Shown piece by piece: positions 63,795-64,000 of a stretch of DNA of 64,000 nt (position 1 is its first letter; the number at the start of each line of letters is the position of its first letter). The DNA lies in contig NZ_JACXAJ010000004.1 of NCBI RefSeq assembly GCF_014773225.1, forward strand, positions 274,642 through 338,641, given 5' to 3'. The notes beneath the pieces are model-generated. The model saw only the letters and a list, made by a program, of their open reading frames with translations. It searched no databases and was not told the DNA's origin. The stretch comes from Pontibacter aquaedesilientis (lineage in GTDB: Bacteria; Bacteroidota; Bacteroidia; Cytophagales; Hymenobacteraceae). A program made the translations under genes and the position numbers.

Positions 63795-64000
63795 CTTCGT
63801 TGAATGAGTTATTTTGTGGTTGCAACGGTGTTCGTGCAGCCGATGAGCGAGGCGTAGCCGAGCTTAAAAGCTGCACCTTGTGCTTGTTGCACAACCTATT
63901 GAAGATAATCGTAAAAGTATATATTACCAAATCTTCAATGGGATGCAGGGCAGGAAAACTTTCGAAGACGAGCGGGAGCTGCGCTTCTCGCTCTCGGCAC
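63795..64000. other. Window end, no gene called
   Basis: Contains a small TTGTGC/GCACAA hairpin near 63870-63895 and GC-rich inverted bits at the edge. No open frame with protein character is seen. Confidence 0.4.

Overview
The window reads as chromosomal DNA of a Bacteroidota bacterium, most likely order Cytophagales, family Hymenobacteraceae (a Pontibacter-like genus). The family and genus are inference. Support comes from a giant cell-surface protein with a type IX secretion/gliding-motility C-terminal domain, a Bacteroidota-type RluA N-terminal domain, TAnnTTTG-like promoter boxes, and moderate GC with AT-rich intergenic gaps. No tRNA, rRNA, insertion sequence, prophage or CRISPR array is visible. 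A short motif, AGGTATAG (CTATACCT on the other strand), recurs in genes and gaps over the whole window.

Layout. Positions 1-3.5 kb: partial pirin, an orphan LuxR-type response regulator, a STAS anti-sigma-factor antagonist and a Gly/Ser/Tyr low-complexity protein. 4-8.2 kb: cyanophycin synthetase, then a ferredoxin reductase/ferredoxin pair. 8.3-17.1 kb: the T9SS surface protein and an eight-PAS histidine kinase. 17.4-20.1 kb: a lone RluA N-terminal domain, a HipA-like kinase overlapping a DUF3037 gene, and a TPR protein. 20.3-23.3 kb: a four-gene minus-strand operon ending in cyanophycinase. 23.8-28.9 kb: LutA-like protein, HMG-CoA lyase, aldehyde dehydrogenase and a CNNM transporter. 29-33.6 kb: the glyoxylate shunt (aceA, aceB) divergent from a RamB/ScfR-type regulator. 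33.7-35.7 kb: exonuclease VII and a small membrane protein. 35.8-56.6 kb: a large trehalose and alpha-glucan region. 56.6-64 kb: small membrane protein, redoxin, L,D-transpeptidase-like protein, exopolyphosphatase and polyphosphate kinase, DUF5996 and DUF302 proteins.

How the genes work together. The window is rich in storage metabolism. Nitrogen storage: cyanophycin made by CphA and cut by CphB. Carbon storage: OtsAB makes trehalose; TreS-maltokinase, GlgE and GlgB turn trehalose into branched alpha-glucan; TreY and TreZ turn glucan back into trehalose; MalQ and a GH57 protein probably trim ends and branches. Phosphate storage: Ppk1 and Ppx. An MscS channel beside otsAB fits osmotic stress, and the glyoxylate shunt with HMG-CoA lyase and aldehyde dehydrogenase fits growth on acetyl-CoA sources.

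Points of most interest: the dispersed AGGTATAG motif; an OtsB domain whose nucleophilic Asp is replaced by Glu; AT-hook-like motifs on a glycogen branching enzyme; the cyanophycinase/TIGR02587/TIGR02588 operon; the HipA-like kinase/DUF3037 pair behind an RluA domain without its catalytic half; and a perfect 18-bp inverted repeat next to the sensor kinase start.
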